Notes: a model not told the origin generated them from the sequence alone. DNA of 64,000 nucleotides from Nakamurella multipartita DSM 44233 (GCF_000024365.1 NC_013235.1:5332001-5396000); one strand, 5' to 3'; shown: positions 17,558 to 27,276, numbered from the stretch's first letter. Numbers and translations are program-made.

Positions 17558-17605
17558 GTGATCGTTCCGGGCCCGGCCCAGGCCGGTCGGGAGGGTTCGC
17601 CGTGA
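17558..17605 (+). CDS. Possible 15-residue leader peptide coupled to eccC
   Basis: GTG at 17558 follows GAGGGGG (17546-17552) at good spacing and reads MIVPGPAQAGREGSP. Its TGA at 17603-17605 overlaps the eccC GTG at 17602 (GTGA). Translational coupling to eccC is possible. A GTGA overlap also arises easily by chance in GC-rich DNA, and no other evidence for expression is visible. Confidence 0.25.
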   Translation: MIVPGPAQAGREGSP

Positions 17606-20600
17606 CTGCTGCGGTCTTTCGCCGGCCGCCGCGCCGGGAGCCCCCGGCGATGACCGTGGGCACCCTGGATCTCCGGCCCCCGCCGACGATTCCGCCGCGG
17701 TCGAGCGGCGGCCCGGGTGCCGTGCTGGTGTTGCTGCCGGCGCTGGCCGGCCTCGGCGCGATGGTGTTGATCTTCACCGCCGGCGGATCGGGCCTGCACC
17801 TGCTGGCCGGTGTGCTGTTCGGCGTCTCCATGGTCGCGGTCGCCGCCGGTCAGCTGGTGCGGGTCGGCGGTGATCGTGCCCGCCGCATCGCGGGCGCCCG
17901 GCGCGACTACCTGCGGCACGTGGACCGCACGCGGCAGCAGGCCCGGTCCGCGGCCGCCGCCCAGCGGCTGGCCCTGACCTGGGTGCACCCGTCCCCGGAG
18001 GTGCTCGGCTCGCTGGCCCGGACCAGCCGGCTGTGGGAACGTCGGCCGGCCGACCCGGACTTCGCCGTGCTGCGGCTCGGGGTGGGCGAGCAGCCGTTGT
18101 CGCTCACGCTGACCGCCCCCGAGCAGATTCCGGACGACGTCGATCCGGTCGCCGCCATCGCCCGGGACCGGTTCGTGCACGCATTTGGCACGGTGCCCGA
18201 CCTCCCGGTCGCGGTGGCCCTGCGCTCGTTCGCGACGATCCGGCTGGAGGGTGACCTGGCCGCCGGCCGGCGGCTGGCGGCCGCCCTGCTGCTGCAGGCG
18301 GTCTGCTGGCACGCCCCGTCCGAGCTGCGGATCGGGGTGTGCCTGCCGCCGGACGGCGGGCCCGACCGGTTGCGGTCCTGGGACTGGCTCAAATGGGCTC
18401 CGCACCTGGCCGATCCGAGTGGGTCGCCGACGCAGCCGCCGGTGCTGGCCGTGGCCGGCAGCCTGCCCGAGCTCGAGTCGGTGCTGGCCGACGAACTGGC
18501 CGGCCGGCCGTGGGCCGAGGCGAACTCCGGCCCGCTGGTGGATCGCGCCCACCTGCTGGTGCTGGTCGACGGGGACGGCCGGGCCGCCGCCGGCGGTCAT
18601 CTCGGCGGCCCCCAGGGTCTGCTCGGGGTGACCGTGCTGCAGATCGGCGAAACCGGTGAGCTGCCGGCCGACCGGAGCCTGCGGCTGCGGGTGGTCGGCG
18701 GTGACGTGCTCACCGTCGCCGTGGACCGCACCGGTGCGCAGCTGGTGAGCTACGTCGGCGTCCCCGACCAGGTCAGCCCGGCCGCGGCCGCCGCGACCAC
18801 CCGGGCTATCGCCGGCCTGCGGCTGCCCGGGGGCCCAACTCGGGAACCGGTGATCAGCAGGACGACCGGGCTGACCGATCTGCTCGGCGTGGCCAACGTG
18901 CGGGCCCTGGACCCGGCGGTGAGCTGGCGCGCCCGCCCGCCCCGCGAGCGGCTGCGGGTGGCCATCGGCGTGGGCAGCAACGGTCAGAGCGTGGAGCTGG
19001 ATCTCAAGGAGGCCGCCGACGGCGGGATGGGGCCGCACGGGCTGGTGGTCGGGGCCACCGGGTCGGGCAAGTCCGAGCTCCTGCGCACGCTGGTCCTGGG
19101 CCTGGCCATCACCCACCCGCCGGACGTGCTCAACCTGGTCCTGGTCGATTTCAAGGGCGGGGCGACGTTCACCCGGCTGGATGCGCTGCCGCACACCTCG
19201 GCGGTGATCACCAACCTGACCGATCACCTGGAGCTGGTCGATCGGATGAAGGACGCCCTGGCCGGGGAGTTGAGCCGCCGCATGCAGGTGCTGCGTGACG
19301 CCGGGGATTCCGCCTCCCTGCGCGACTACGACCGGGCCCGGGCCACCGACCGGCCCGACCTGCCCGCGCTGCCCACGCTGCTCGTCGTCGTCGACGAGTT
19401 CAGCGAACTGCTGGCCGCCAAACCCGAATTCCTGGACACCTTCATCACCATCGGGCGGCTCGGTCGATCGTTGGGGGTGCACCTGCTGCTCGCCTCGCAG
19501 CGGTTGGAGGAAGGGCGGCTGCGCGGCCTGGACACGCACCTGTCGTACCGGATCGGTCTGAAGACCTTTTCCGCGGCCGAGTCCCGGATCGTGCTCGGCG
19601 TCGAGGACGCCTACCGGCTGCCGACCGCGCCGGGCAATGGCTACCTGCGGTTCGACACCAGCGAACTGGTGCGGTTCAAGGCGGCCTTCGTCTCGGGCCC
19701 GGTCCGCGACCCGCAGCCGGACCCGGACGCCGGAGGGTGGGCGGCGCCGCAGGTGTTCCGGCTGGCCCCGCCCGGCCGGCCGGCGGACGCGCCGCGGACC
19801 GTCGCGGACCCGGGCGACGCCGCCGGGGACCCCGCCCCGGTCCCGGTGGCCGGGCCCAGCCTGCTGGAGATCGCGGTCGCCCGGCTGGCCGAAACGGGGG
19901 TGCCCGCCCACGAGGTCTGGTTGCCCCCGCTGGACCAGCCACCGTCGCTGGACCGGCTGCTGCCGGCCACCCGGCCGGCGACCGGTGCCGGCTTCGGCCC
20001 GGTCCCGCTGGGCTGGGTGGACCGCCCGCTTGAACAGACCCGCAGTCTGCTGGAACTGGACCTGTCCGGCGCGGCCGGACACGTCGCGATCGTCGGTGCC
20101 CCGCAGAGCGGCAAGTCGACCGCCGTCCGCACCCTGATCTGCGCGCTCGCCCTCACCCATGCGCCGGGCGAACTGACGGTGTACGGCCTGGATCTGGGGG
20201 GCGGTTCGTTGGCCGCGCTGGCCGGGTTGCCCCAGGTGGGTGTGGTCGCCGGGCGGTCCCAGCCGGACCTGGTGCGCCGGACCGTGGCGGTCGTGGAGCG
20301 GGTGCTGGCCGAGCGGGAGCGGGCCTTCGCCGCAGCCGGTGTGTCCGGCGTCGCTGAGTGGCGGCGGACCGCGGCGCAGGGTGGCGGGTCGTTGGCGCCG
20401 GACGGTTTCGGCGACCTGCTCCTGGTCGTCGACGGTTGGGCCGGCCTGCGCGAATCCTTCGAACCCCTGGAGGCCCGGCTGACCTCCGTCGCCGCGCGCG
20501 GGCTGAACTACGGGGTGCATCTGGTCCTGACCGCGTCCCGCTGGGGTGAACTCCGGCCCGCCCTGAAGGACCTGATCGGCTCCCGGGTCGAGCTGCGGCT

Positions 20601-21600
20601 GGGTGATCCGCTGGACTCGGCCGTGACCGCGCGGGCGGCGGCCACCGTGCCCGCGGACCGGCCCGGGCGCGGGCTGACCCGGGACGGATTGCACCTGCTG
20701 ACCGCGGTGCCCCGGATCGACGGCCGGCCCACCGCCGTGGGCCTGCCGGCGGCCACCCGCCAGTTGGTGCAGGTGGTCCGGGATCGCTTCCCGGGCCGGT
20801 CGGCACCGGCTGTGCGGACCCTGCCGACCACGCTGCGGGCCGCCGATCTGCCGGTCTCGGGCGGCCGGGCCGACCGAGCCGGGGTGGTGCTGGGCGTCGA
20901 CGAGGACCTGAGGCCGGTGCGGTGGAACCCGGCTACCGATCAGCACCTGATCGTCTTCGGCGAGGAGCAGTCGGGGAAGAGCACCGTGCTGACCCGTCTG
21001 ATCCGGGAGGTGGCGAACCGGCCCGGATCGGATGCGGCCCGGTTCCTCGTCCTTGACCCCGACCGCCGCCTGATGGCGTTGCCCTGGCGGCCCGGTCACC
21101 TGATCGGGGCGGCCGCCACCGGCCGGAACGCCGCCGCCGCCGTCGCCGCCCTCGCCCCCCAGCTCGAGCGGCTCGCGGCCCGGCCGCCGGCCAGCGACGC
21201 GACCCCGGACGAGGCCGGCCGGCCACCGTCACCCGGGATCTACCTGATCGTCGACAACTACGAACGCCTGGCCGGGTCGAACCCGCTGGCCCCGCTGATC
21301 CCGCTGCTCGACCACGCGGCTGACCTGGGCCTGCACCTGATCGTGGCCCGGCAGGCCCGCGGCGCGGCCCGGGCCGGCTACGACGGCGTCTACGCCACAC
21401 TCAAGGACGTGGGGACGCCGGCCTTGCTGCTGTCCGGCCCCGAGTCGGAGGGCCCGCTGATCGGTCGCAGCCGGATGCTGCCGCAACCGCCGGGCCGGGG
21501 GTTCTGGGTACCTCGCCGGGGCGCCGACCGGCTGGTGCAGATCGTGCTCGACGAGGGGACCGCGGTGGCCGACACCGACCCGGACCAGGGGGATCGATGA
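17602..21600 (+). CDS. eccC: Type VII secretion ATPase EccC (three FtsK/SpoIIIE domains)
   Basis: A 1,332-residue motor and substrate-recognition ATPase of the ESX-type machine at the inner membrane. Two transmembrane helices lie near residues 40-85. Three ATPase domains follow, with Walker A motifs GATGSGKS (484-491), GAPQSGKST (832-840) and GEEQSGKST (1120-1128). Domain 1 keeps the acidic pair VVDEF; domains 2 and 3 have VVDGW and IVDNY, lacking the catalytic glutamate, as described for EccC proteins. EccCa and EccCb are fused in one chain. GTG at 17602 follows CGGGAGG. It overlaps eccD by four bases. Confidence 0.93.
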   Translation: MTAAVFRRPPRREPPAMTVGTLDLRPPPTIPPRSSGGPGAVLVLLPALAGLGAMVLIFTAGGSGLHLLAGVLFGVSMVAVAAGQLVRVGGDRARRIAGARRDYLRHVDRTRQQARSAAAAQRLALTWVHPSPEVLGSLARTSRLWERRPADPDFAVLRLGVGEQPLSLTLTAPEQIPDDVDPVAAIARDRFVHAFGTVPDLPVAVALRSFATIRLEGDLAAGRRLAAALLLQAVCWHAPSELRIGVCLPPDGGPDRLRSWDWLKWAPHLADPSGSPTQPPVLAVAGSLPELESVLADELAGRPWAEANSGPLVDRAHLLVLVDGDGRAAAGGHLGGPQGLLGVTVLQIGETGELPADRSLRLRVVGGDVLTVAVDRTGAQLVSYVGVPDQVSPAAAAATTRAIAGLRLPGGPTREPVISRTTGLTDLLGVANVRALDPAVSWRARPPRERLRVAIGVGSNGQSVELDLKEAADGGMGPHGLVVGATGSGKSELLRTLVLGLAITHPPDVLNLVLVDFKGGATFTRLDALPHTSAVITNLTDHLELVDRMKDALAGELSRRMQVLRDAGDSASLRDYDRARATDRPDLPALPTLLVVVDEFSELLAAKPEFLDTFITIGRLGRSLGVHLLLASQRLEEGRLRGLDTHLSYRIGLKTFSAAESRIVLGVEDAYRLPTAPGNGYLRFDTSELVRFKAAFVSGPVRDPQPDPDAGGWAAPQVFRLAPPGRPADAPRTVADPGDAAGDPAPVPVAGPSLLEIAVARLAETGVPAHEVWLPPLDQPPSLDRLLPATRPATGAGFGPVPLGWVDRPLEQTRSLLELDLSGAAGHVAIVGAPQSGKSTAVRTLICALALTHAPGELTVYGLDLGGGSLAALAGLPQVGVVAGRSQPDLVRRTVAVVERVLAERERAFAAAGVSGVAEWRRTAAQGGGSLAPDGFGDLLLVVDGWAGLRESFEPLEARLTSVAARGLNYGVHLVLTASRWGELRPALKDLIGSRVELRLGDPLDSAVTARAAATVPADRPGRGLTRDGLHLLTAVPRIDGRPTAVGLPAATRQLVQVVRDRFPGRSAPAVRTLPTTLRAADLPVSGGRADRAGVVLGVDEDLRPVRWNPATDQHLIVFGEEQSGKSTVLTRLIREVANRPGSDAARFLVLDPDRRLMALPWRPGHLIGAAATGRNAAAAVAALAPQLERLAARPPASDATPDEAGRPPSPGIYLIVDNYERLAGSNPLAPLIPLLDHAADLGLHLIVARQARGAARAGYDGVYATLKDVGTPALLLSGPESEGPLIGRSRMLPQPPGRGFWVPRRGADRLVQIVLDEGTAVADTDPDQGDR

Positions 21601-23576
21601 TGCCGCCGCCCGATCGCCCCGATGATCACCGGCCCGGCCCACCCGCGGTCATACCCCCACCGGCGGGCCATGACGAGGCCGCCGACGCGGGGCCGCGGCG
21701 GCCGCTGCTGATGGACCCGCCGGGGGCCCGGCGGGCCGGCTTCGCACCGCCCGCCGCGTTGTCCGAGGCCCCCGACGCCGAGCCGGCTCTCGCCGGCCCC
21801 GGCGCCGGCCGCGACCTCGGAGCCGTCCCCGGGTCCGGCCCCGGCTCCGACCGCGACCGCGGCTCCGAACCCGGCCCCGACCCCGACCTCGTGCCCGGGT
21901 CCAACTCCAGCCCCGGCGCCGGCCCCGGCCGTGACCCGGCGACCGGACGGGCGAGCGTCGCCCGGCCCGCCGGCCGGTCCGCGCGCGCGGACGGGTCGGC
22001 GCGAACCCCGGCCAGCCCGTGGGCCCCCGCCTCCGGCACCCCGGCCGTCCGCCCGGGTCGGCCGAACACCCCGTCCCGGCTGGCCGGCCCGACACCGGTG
22101 CTCGACACCGGCCCGGCCGACCGGGCCGCGCGTCGGCCCCCGGCCGGTCAGCGACCCGGATCGCCCGGCCCCCCGGCGGCGACCGAATCGGCGTTCGGGC
22201 CGGTCAGCCGGATCGTCACGGTCAGCGTCCGCACGCCCTCGTCCCGGGTCGACCTGGCCCTGCCGGACCGGACCACCATCGCCGAGGTCCTGGAGACCGT
22301 GCTCCAGGTGGCGCCTCGCTCCTTGCGGGAACAGGCCCTGGCCCACGGCGGCTGGATCCTGCGGACCGCGGCCGGGCGCCGGCTGGCCGGGTCGACCACG
22401 CTGCTGGACGAGCGGCTCGGTGACGGCGCCACGGTGTTCCTGACCGGCGCGGACACCGCCGAGCCCGAGATCGTCTACGACGACGTGGCCGACGCGGTCG
22501 CCGACACGGTGCGGGCCGATCCGGGCCGGTGGCCGGCCGCCGCCGGGCGGGCCGTCGCGATCGGGGCCACGGCCGCCTTCGCGGTGCTGGCGGTGGTCGC
22601 GGTGCTGACCCTGGGACCACCCTGGGCCGCCCCCGCGGTGGTGTTGGCCGCGGTCGCCGTCGCTACTCAGGCGCTGGCCGCCCTGGTGGCCAGGCGCCTC
22701 CATGACGCCGGGGTGGCCCTGACCCTGGGCCTGGTGTCGGTCGGCGCCGGTGCCGCCGCGGCGGCGACGGCGGCGGCGGGTTCCGCTGCATTGAGCGGGT
22801 GGGGGCCACTGCCCTGGTTGCTCGGTGTGCTCACCGCGGCCGTGCTGGCCGGCACGGCCACCCTGGCCATCGGCGCGCGGCCCACCACGCTGGCGGCCGT
22901 CGTCACCGGGGCCGCGCTGCTGGCCCTCGCCCTGGCCGCGGGGGCATCCCTGGAGCTGACCGAGCTGGGTACCGCCGCCCTGGTCGCCGGCCTGGCCGTC
23001 TGCCTGATGCCCCTGGTGCCGGCGGCGGCACTGCGGCTGACCTCCTTCGACCCCGAGCCGCTCCCCCGCGGCGCCGACCAGGTTGATGCCACCCGCCCGC
23101 CGGTCGACATCGGTGACGTGCGGACCCGGACCGTGCGGGCCGTGCGGCTGCTCACCGGCTTCGTGCACGGCCTGGCCTGGCCCGCGCTGGCCGCCGGGGT
23201 GCTGCTGGCCTTCGGCGGGCAGCCGGCCGGCCAGGCGCTGGCGGCCGTGGTCGGCGCCGCGATGCTGCTGCGGGGGCGGCTGTTCCCCACCGTGGGCGAG
23301 CGGCTGCCGTTGGTGCTGGCCGGGCTGGGCGTGCTCCTCGCGGTCCCGGCCGGGATGCTCACGACGAGCGCGTCGCCGGCGGTGGCCGCCGGTGTCGCGG
23401 TGGCCGCCGGGATGGCCGCCGCGGCCGGCGCCGTCATCGCGGCGGGCCGGATCACCCGGTCCCCGGCCCGCGCCCGCGCCGCCGAGATCCTCGATCTGCT
23501 GCTCACCATCGCGACGATCCCGCTGGTGGCGGCCGTCCTGGGGGCCTTCGACTTCGTCCGCGGACTCGGGGGCTGA
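21597..23576 (+). CDS. eccD: Type VII secretion integral membrane protein EccD
   Basis: A 659-residue protein: about 200 residues of Pro/Gly/Asp-rich low-complexity sequence, a ubiquitin-like YukD-type domain from about residue 203 (SRIVTVSVRTPSSRVDLALP), then about eleven hydrophobic helices. In ESX systems EccD forms the membrane channel vestibule. The N-terminal extension (repeated SGPGSD and GPDPD-like units) is much longer than in mycobacterial EccD (about 500 residues) and may be disordered. ATG at 21597 overlaps the eccC stop; ATG at 21600 is equally possible. Confidence 0.88.
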   Translation: MMPPPDRPDDHRPGPPAVIPPPAGHDEAADAGPRRPLLMDPPGARRAGFAPPAALSEAPDAEPALAGPGAGRDLGAVPGSGPGSDRDRGSEPGPDPDLVPGSNSSPGAGPGRDPATGRASVARPAGRSARADGSARTPASPWAPASGTPAVRPGRPNTPSRLAGPTPVLDTGPADRAARRPPAGQRPGSPGPPAATESAFGPVSRIVTVSVRTPSSRVDLALPDRTTIAEVLETVLQVAPRSLREQALAHGGWILRTAAGRRLAGSTTLLDERLGDGATVFLTGADTAEPEIVYDDVADAVADTVRADPGRWPAAAGRAVAIGATAAFAVLAVVAVLTLGPPWAAPAVVLAAVAVATQALAALVARRLHDAGVALTLGLVSVGAGAAAAATAAAGSAALSGWGPLPWLLGVLTAAVLAGTATLAIGARPTTLAAVVTGAALLALALAAGASLELTELGTAALVAGLAVCLMPLVPAAALRLTSFDPEPLPRGADQVDATRPPVDIGDVRTRTVRAVRLLTGFVHGLAWPALAAGVLLAFGGQPAGQALAAVVGAAMLLRGRLFPTVGERLPLVLAGLGVLLAVPAGMLTTSASPAVAAGVAVAAGMAAAAGAVIAAGRITRSPARARAAEILDLLLTIATIPLVAAVLGAFDFVRGLGG

Positions 23577-23621
23577 CCCGGTGCGCACGGTGCGCGAACC
23601 CCGGACCGGGCGGGCCGGCCG

Positions 23622-25001
23622 GTGACGGCCGACACCCGCGACGAGGTCGCGGCGCAGCGCTTCCACCGGCGGCGGCTGAGCGCGGCGCTGCTCCGGGGCG
23701 ACCTCGATTCCTCGGCCGCCCCGCTGGCCCGGCTCGGCGCCGGCGTGTATGGGGGCCTGGCCGTCACCGTGCTGCTGCTGGCCGTGGCCGGCATCATCGG
23801 GGTGCTGCGGCCCGGCGGCTCGACGGCCTGGCAGGAACCCGGCGCGTTCGTGGTCGACGACGACACCGGCGCCCGCTACGTCTACCTGGACGGCGTCCTG
23901 CATCCGATCCTGAACTACGGCTCGGCGCGGCTGCTGCTGGGCGACCGGCTGCATGTGGTGACCGTGTCCTCCGCCTCGCTGGCGCAGGCGGTGCGCGGCC
24001 CGATGATCGGCATCCCGCTGGCCCCCGACTCGCTGCCCGACGCGGCCGACATCGTGGGCGTGGACTGGTCGGTCTGCGCGGTGGGCCGGGCCGCCGACGG
24101 TGCCGACCTGCGCACCGAGACCCGGCCGGGTGCGGTCGCCGCCGGCAGCGCCGTCCCGGACTCGGACGGGTACCTGGTCCGCACCGAGACCGGGCGCACC
24201 GCGCTGATCTGGTCCGGTCGGGCGCATCCGGTCCCCGACCAGTGGCTGGAGGCCCTGGGTTACCGGAACCCGGAGCCGATCGCGGTCGCGGACTCCTTCG
24301 TCGCGGCCCTGCCGGCCGGGGCGCCGCTGGCCCCGGTCACGATCGCCGGCCTCGGCGAACCCGGTCCCGCCCTGCCCGGATCCCTGACCCCGACGATCGT
24401 CGGCACCGTCTACGCCGACCGGACCAATGCCTTCTACGTGATGACCCGGGACGGGCTGGCCGGCCTGACCCCGTTGCAGGCCCAACTCCTGCTGGCCGAC
24501 CCCGCCCTGACCGCCGCCTATCCGGGCAGCAGCCCGACCCCGCTGAAGGTCAGCCAGGCCCAGGTCAGCGAGGCTGCGCCCACCCCGCTGCCGGCCGCGG
24601 ACCGCACGGTGGCGGCCGCCCCGGCCACCGCCCCCGCCCTGGCCACGCTGCCGCCCGGCGAGCAGCAGATGTGCGTGCGCTACCTGGGCAGTGCGGTGAC
24701 CGAGCTGGTGGCCGGACCGGCCGAGGCGACCGGCGCGGCCGCCACCGGGTCCGGCCCGGTGCGGCTCGCACCCGGCACCGGTGCCCTGATCGCCGAACCG
24801 GCCGGCGCCGACGGCACCGGCATCACGGTGTACCTGGTCACCGACGCCGGCATCCGGTATCCGCTGTCCGGGCAGCGGGCCCTGGAGACACTCGGCCTGG
24901 CCGGCGCCCCGGTCGCCCGGCTGCCGGCCGAACTGATCGCCACCCTGCCGGTCGGGCCCACCCTGGACCCGGCCGCAGCCGCCGCCCCGCCGGCGCCCTA
25001 G
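23622..25001 (+). CDS. eccB: Type VII secretion protein EccB
   Basis: A 459-residue protein with a short cytoplasmic head opening AAQRFHRRRLSAALL (typical EccB), one transmembrane helix near residues 43-63 and a large external domain containing the family segments VYLDGVLHPILNYGSARLLL and YFVxxRDGL-like YVMTRDGLAGLTPLQAQLL. EccB is the extracytoplasmic part of the ESX membrane complex. The start is GTG at 23622, 45 bases after eccD. The last gene of the secretion set in view: no mycosin, EccE or WXG100 gene follows. Confidence 0.9.
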   Translation: MTADTRDEVAAQRFHRRRLSAALLRGDLDSSAAPLARLGAGVYGGLAVTVLLLAVAGIIGVLRPGGSTAWQEPGAFVVDDDTGARYVYLDGVLHPILNYGSARLLLGDRLHVVTVSSASLAQAVRGPMIGIPLAPDSLPDAADIVGVDWSVCAVGRAADGADLRTETRPGAVAAGSAVPDSDGYLVRTETGRTALIWSGRAHPVPDQWLEALGYRNPEPIAVADSFVAALPAGAPLAPVTIAGLGEPGPALPGSLTPTIVGTVYADRTNAFYVMTRDGLAGLTPLQAQLLLADPALTAAYPGSSPTPLKVSQAQVSEAAPTPLPAADRTVAAAPATAPALATLPPGEQQMCVRYLGSAVTELVAGPAEATGAAATGSGPVRLAPGTGALIAEPAGADGTGITVYLVTDAGIRYPLSGQRALETLGLAGAPVARLPAELIATLPVGPTLDPAAAAAPPAP

Positions 25002-25082
25002 CGCGGCGGGCCCGGCTCGATCAGGGCCGGTGTCGGCGTCGTGATCATCAACCGGGCCGGGCCGGCAAGATACCGTTCCGCC

Positions 25083-27254
25083 ATGACCCCGGTCGAGAAC
25101 GGCGGCACGCCGACCACCTCCGTCAGTCCGGTCGCCCCCGACCGGCCGGCCGAGCCGGCGGCTCCCCGGCCCACCCCGACCTGGCTGCGGCTGATCAAAC
25201 GGCTGCCGTTCACCACCACCTACGTCGTGCTCACCCTGGTGCTGGCGGTGGTGCTGGGCACGTTGTGGACCACCATCGAGGACAAGTCCTGGTACCAGGA
25301 TGTCGCCTTCGGCCTGCCGGCCTTCGAGGACGGCCGCTGGCTCACCCTGATCTGGGGCATGTTCTTCGCCCTCGATCCCTTCTTCTACGTCTACGTCGCC
25401 GGTGCGTTCGCGCTGATCACCGGGTTCTCCGAATGGCGGCTGGGCACCGCCCGCACCGTCGTGATCTGCGTTCTCTACCAGTGGGGCGCGGTCCTGATCA
25501 CCGCCCTGGTCTTCCTGATCTTCCGCAACTCCGGGTGGGAATGGGTGCAGGCCCGGGCCGCCGAGACCGACGTCGGCTTCTCCGCCGGCATGCTGGCCGC
25601 GGTCAGCGTGGCCAGCGCCACCGTCCGGCCGCCGTGGCGGCTGCGGCTGCGGTTGGCGATCTGGGGCTACGTCCTGTTCTCCGTCCTGTTCGTCGGCCAG
25701 ATGGCCGACGCCGAACACTTCATCGCGGTCGTGCTGTCGATGCCGTTCTCCACCCGGCTGGCCGGCCCGCACGCCCTGCGCGCCCGCGCCCTGCCCACCC
25801 GGCACGAGCTGCGGCTGCTGGCCGCGATCGGCGTGCTGGTCATCGCCACCCTGACCCTGCTGGCCAACCTGCTGCCGGACCGGCTGACCCCGCTCGGCCC
25901 GTCGCAGGACACCCCCGAGTCGTGGTGGGTGCTGATCATCGAGCTGGCGTTGTTCCTGTTCGTGGCCAACGGCCTGCGCCGCGGTTACCGCTGGGCCTGG
26001 TGGTGCACGGTCGTCCTGTGCGCCCTGATCGTGCTGCTGGCCCTGGTGGTCGGGCTGGTCGCCATCCTGCTGGCCGTCGACCCCAGCGCGGGCGAGCTGG
26101 ACGTCGACGGCGGGCTGCCCGAGTTCTTCGCCCAGTCGCTGCTCTACCTGATCTACATGGTGATGCTGATCGCCGGCCGGGGTGCGTTCCGGGTGCCGCG
26201 GCGCAGCAAGCGGCGGCTGGCCTCCGGCACGTCACACGCCGACACCGCCAAGGACCTGCTGCGCCGGTGGGGCGGGGACACGATCTCCTGGATGACGACC
26301 TGGCCGGAGAACCGGCACATGATCACCGCCGACGGTCAGGGCTACCTCGCGTTCCGCAAGCACGCCGGGGTGGCCGTCGCCCTGGGCGACCCGGTCGGCC
26401 CGCCCGGGTCCACGGCCGGGATCATCGACGACTTCATCGCCATGTGCGACAAGGCCGCGCTGGTGCCCTACATCTTCAGCTGCAGCCGGACGACCACCGA
26501 GGTCACCGATGGGCTCGGCTGGTCCAGCGCCCAGGTCGCCGAGGACAACCTGATCGACCTGCCGACCCTGGAGTTCAAGGGCAAGAAATGGCAGGACGTG
26601 CGCACCGCCCTGAACAAGGCGCCCAAGGAGGGGGTCAGCTTCCGGATGGTCAGCCTGGCCGACGAGCCCTGGTCGATGGTCCGCCAGGTCGAGGAACTGT
26701 CCCAGCAGTGGCTCGGCGACAAGGAACTGCCGGAGATGGGCTTCACCCTGGGCGGGGTCACCGAGGCCCTGGACCGGGAGGTCAAGGTCGGCCTGGCCGT
26801 CGGCGCCGACGGCAAGCTGCACGGCGTGACGTCCTGGATGCCGGTCTACGGGCCGCAGGGTCACGTCCGCGGCTGGACGCTGGACCTGATGCGCCGCGCG
26901 GACGGCGGGTTCCGGGCCACGATGGAGTTCCTGATCGCCTCCTCCTGCCAGTGGTTCAAGCAGGACGGGGCCGAGTTCGTCTCGCTTTCCGGCGCCCCGC
27001 TGGCCCGGTCCGCGGGTGACGCGGACGGCGAGACGCCGGTGGAGAAGTTCCTGGACACGTTGGGCGAACAACTCGAGCCCGTCTACGGGTTCCGGTCACT
27101 GCACGCGTTCAAGGGCAAGTTCCAACCGCGGTTCTCCCCCATGTACATGGCCTTCCGGGACGAGGGCGACCTGCCCCGGATCGGTATCGCCATCACCCGC
27201 GCCTACCTGCCCACGGCCGGCCTGCGGGACATGATCTCGGTGGTCAAGCACTGA
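25083..27254 (+). CDS. Rhomboid-like membrane domain fused to DUF2156 (aminoacyl-phosphatidylglycerol synthase-type) domain
   Basis: A 723-residue fusion. Residues 45-380 hold about eight hydrophobic segments, with a rhomboid-like GFSAG (Ser167) and, 45 residues later, His212 in DAEHFIAVV, the spacing of a rhomboid Ser-His pair. Residues 390-720 form a DUF2156 domain (ISWMTTWPENRHMITADGQG, then VRGWTLDLMRR), the cytoplasmic half of MprF-type enzymes that transfer an amino acid from tRNA to phosphatidylglycerol. Phospholipid modification for resistance to cationic peptides is the family role; proteolytic activity is unproven. It begins 81 bases after eccB with no ribosome site, probably leaderless. 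Confidence 0.8.
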   Translation: MTPVENGGTPTTSVSPVAPDRPAEPAAPRPTPTWLRLIKRLPFTTTYVVLTLVLAVVLGTLWTTIEDKSWYQDVAFGLPAFEDGRWLTLIWGMFFALDPFFYVYVAGAFALITGFSEWRLGTARTVVICVLYQWGAVLITALVFLIFRNSGWEWVQARAAETDVGFSAGMLAAVSVASATVRPPWRLRLRLAIWGYVLFSVLFVGQMADAEHFIAVVLSMPFSTRLAGPHALRARALPTRHELRLLAAIGVLVIATLTLLANLLPDRLTPLGPSQDTPESWWVLIIELALFLFVANGLRRGYRWAWWCTVVLCALIVLLALVVGLVAILLAVDPSAGELDVDGGLPEFFAQSLLYLIYMVMLIAGRGAFRVPRRSKRRLASGTSHADTAKDLLRRWGGDTISWMTTWPENRHMITADGQGYLAFRKHAGVAVALGDPVGPPGSTAGIIDDFIAMCDKAALVPYIFSCSRTTTEVTDGLGWSSAQVAEDNLIDLPTLEFKGKKWQDVRTALNKAPKEGVSFRMVSLADEPWSMVRQVEELSQQWLGDKELPEMGFTLGGVTEALDREVKVGLAVGADGKLHGVTSWMPVYGPQGHVRGWTLDLMRRADGGFRATMEFLIASSCQWFKQDGAEFVSLSGAPLARSAGDADGETPVEKFLDTLGEQLEPVYGFRSLHAFKGKFQPRFSPMYMAFRDEGDLPRIGIAITRAYLPTAGLRDMISVVKH

Positions 27255-27276
27255 CCCCGGCCTGATCAGGGCGGGG
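27255..27276. terminator. Small hairpin between convergent genes
   Basis: CCCCG (27255-27259) pairs with CGGGG (27272-27276), enclosing the self-complementary CCTGATCAGG at 27261-27270. It lies immediately after the DUF2156 fusion stop and overlaps the end of the convergent small gene. Confidence 0.35.

Noticed and set aside
17458..21099. A 1,213-codon frame antisense to eccC
   Set aside because: A shadow of eccC; Gly/Gln/Arg-rich translation with no recognisable motif.
23581..23625. Mini-frame overlapping the eccB start as GTGA
   Set aside because: It has no ribosome site; a GTGA overlap with an upstream frame is expected by chance in this composition.
25041..25082. Longer start for the rhomboid/DUF2156 fusion
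   Set aside because: The extra 14 residues have no conserved character and the ATG at 25083 is better placed behind a -10-like TACCGT.
21390..25805. A 1,471-codon frame antisense to eccD, eccB and the DUF2156 fusion
   Set aside because: It spans three real genes on the other strand and shows only repetitive Gly/Arg/Gln sequence.
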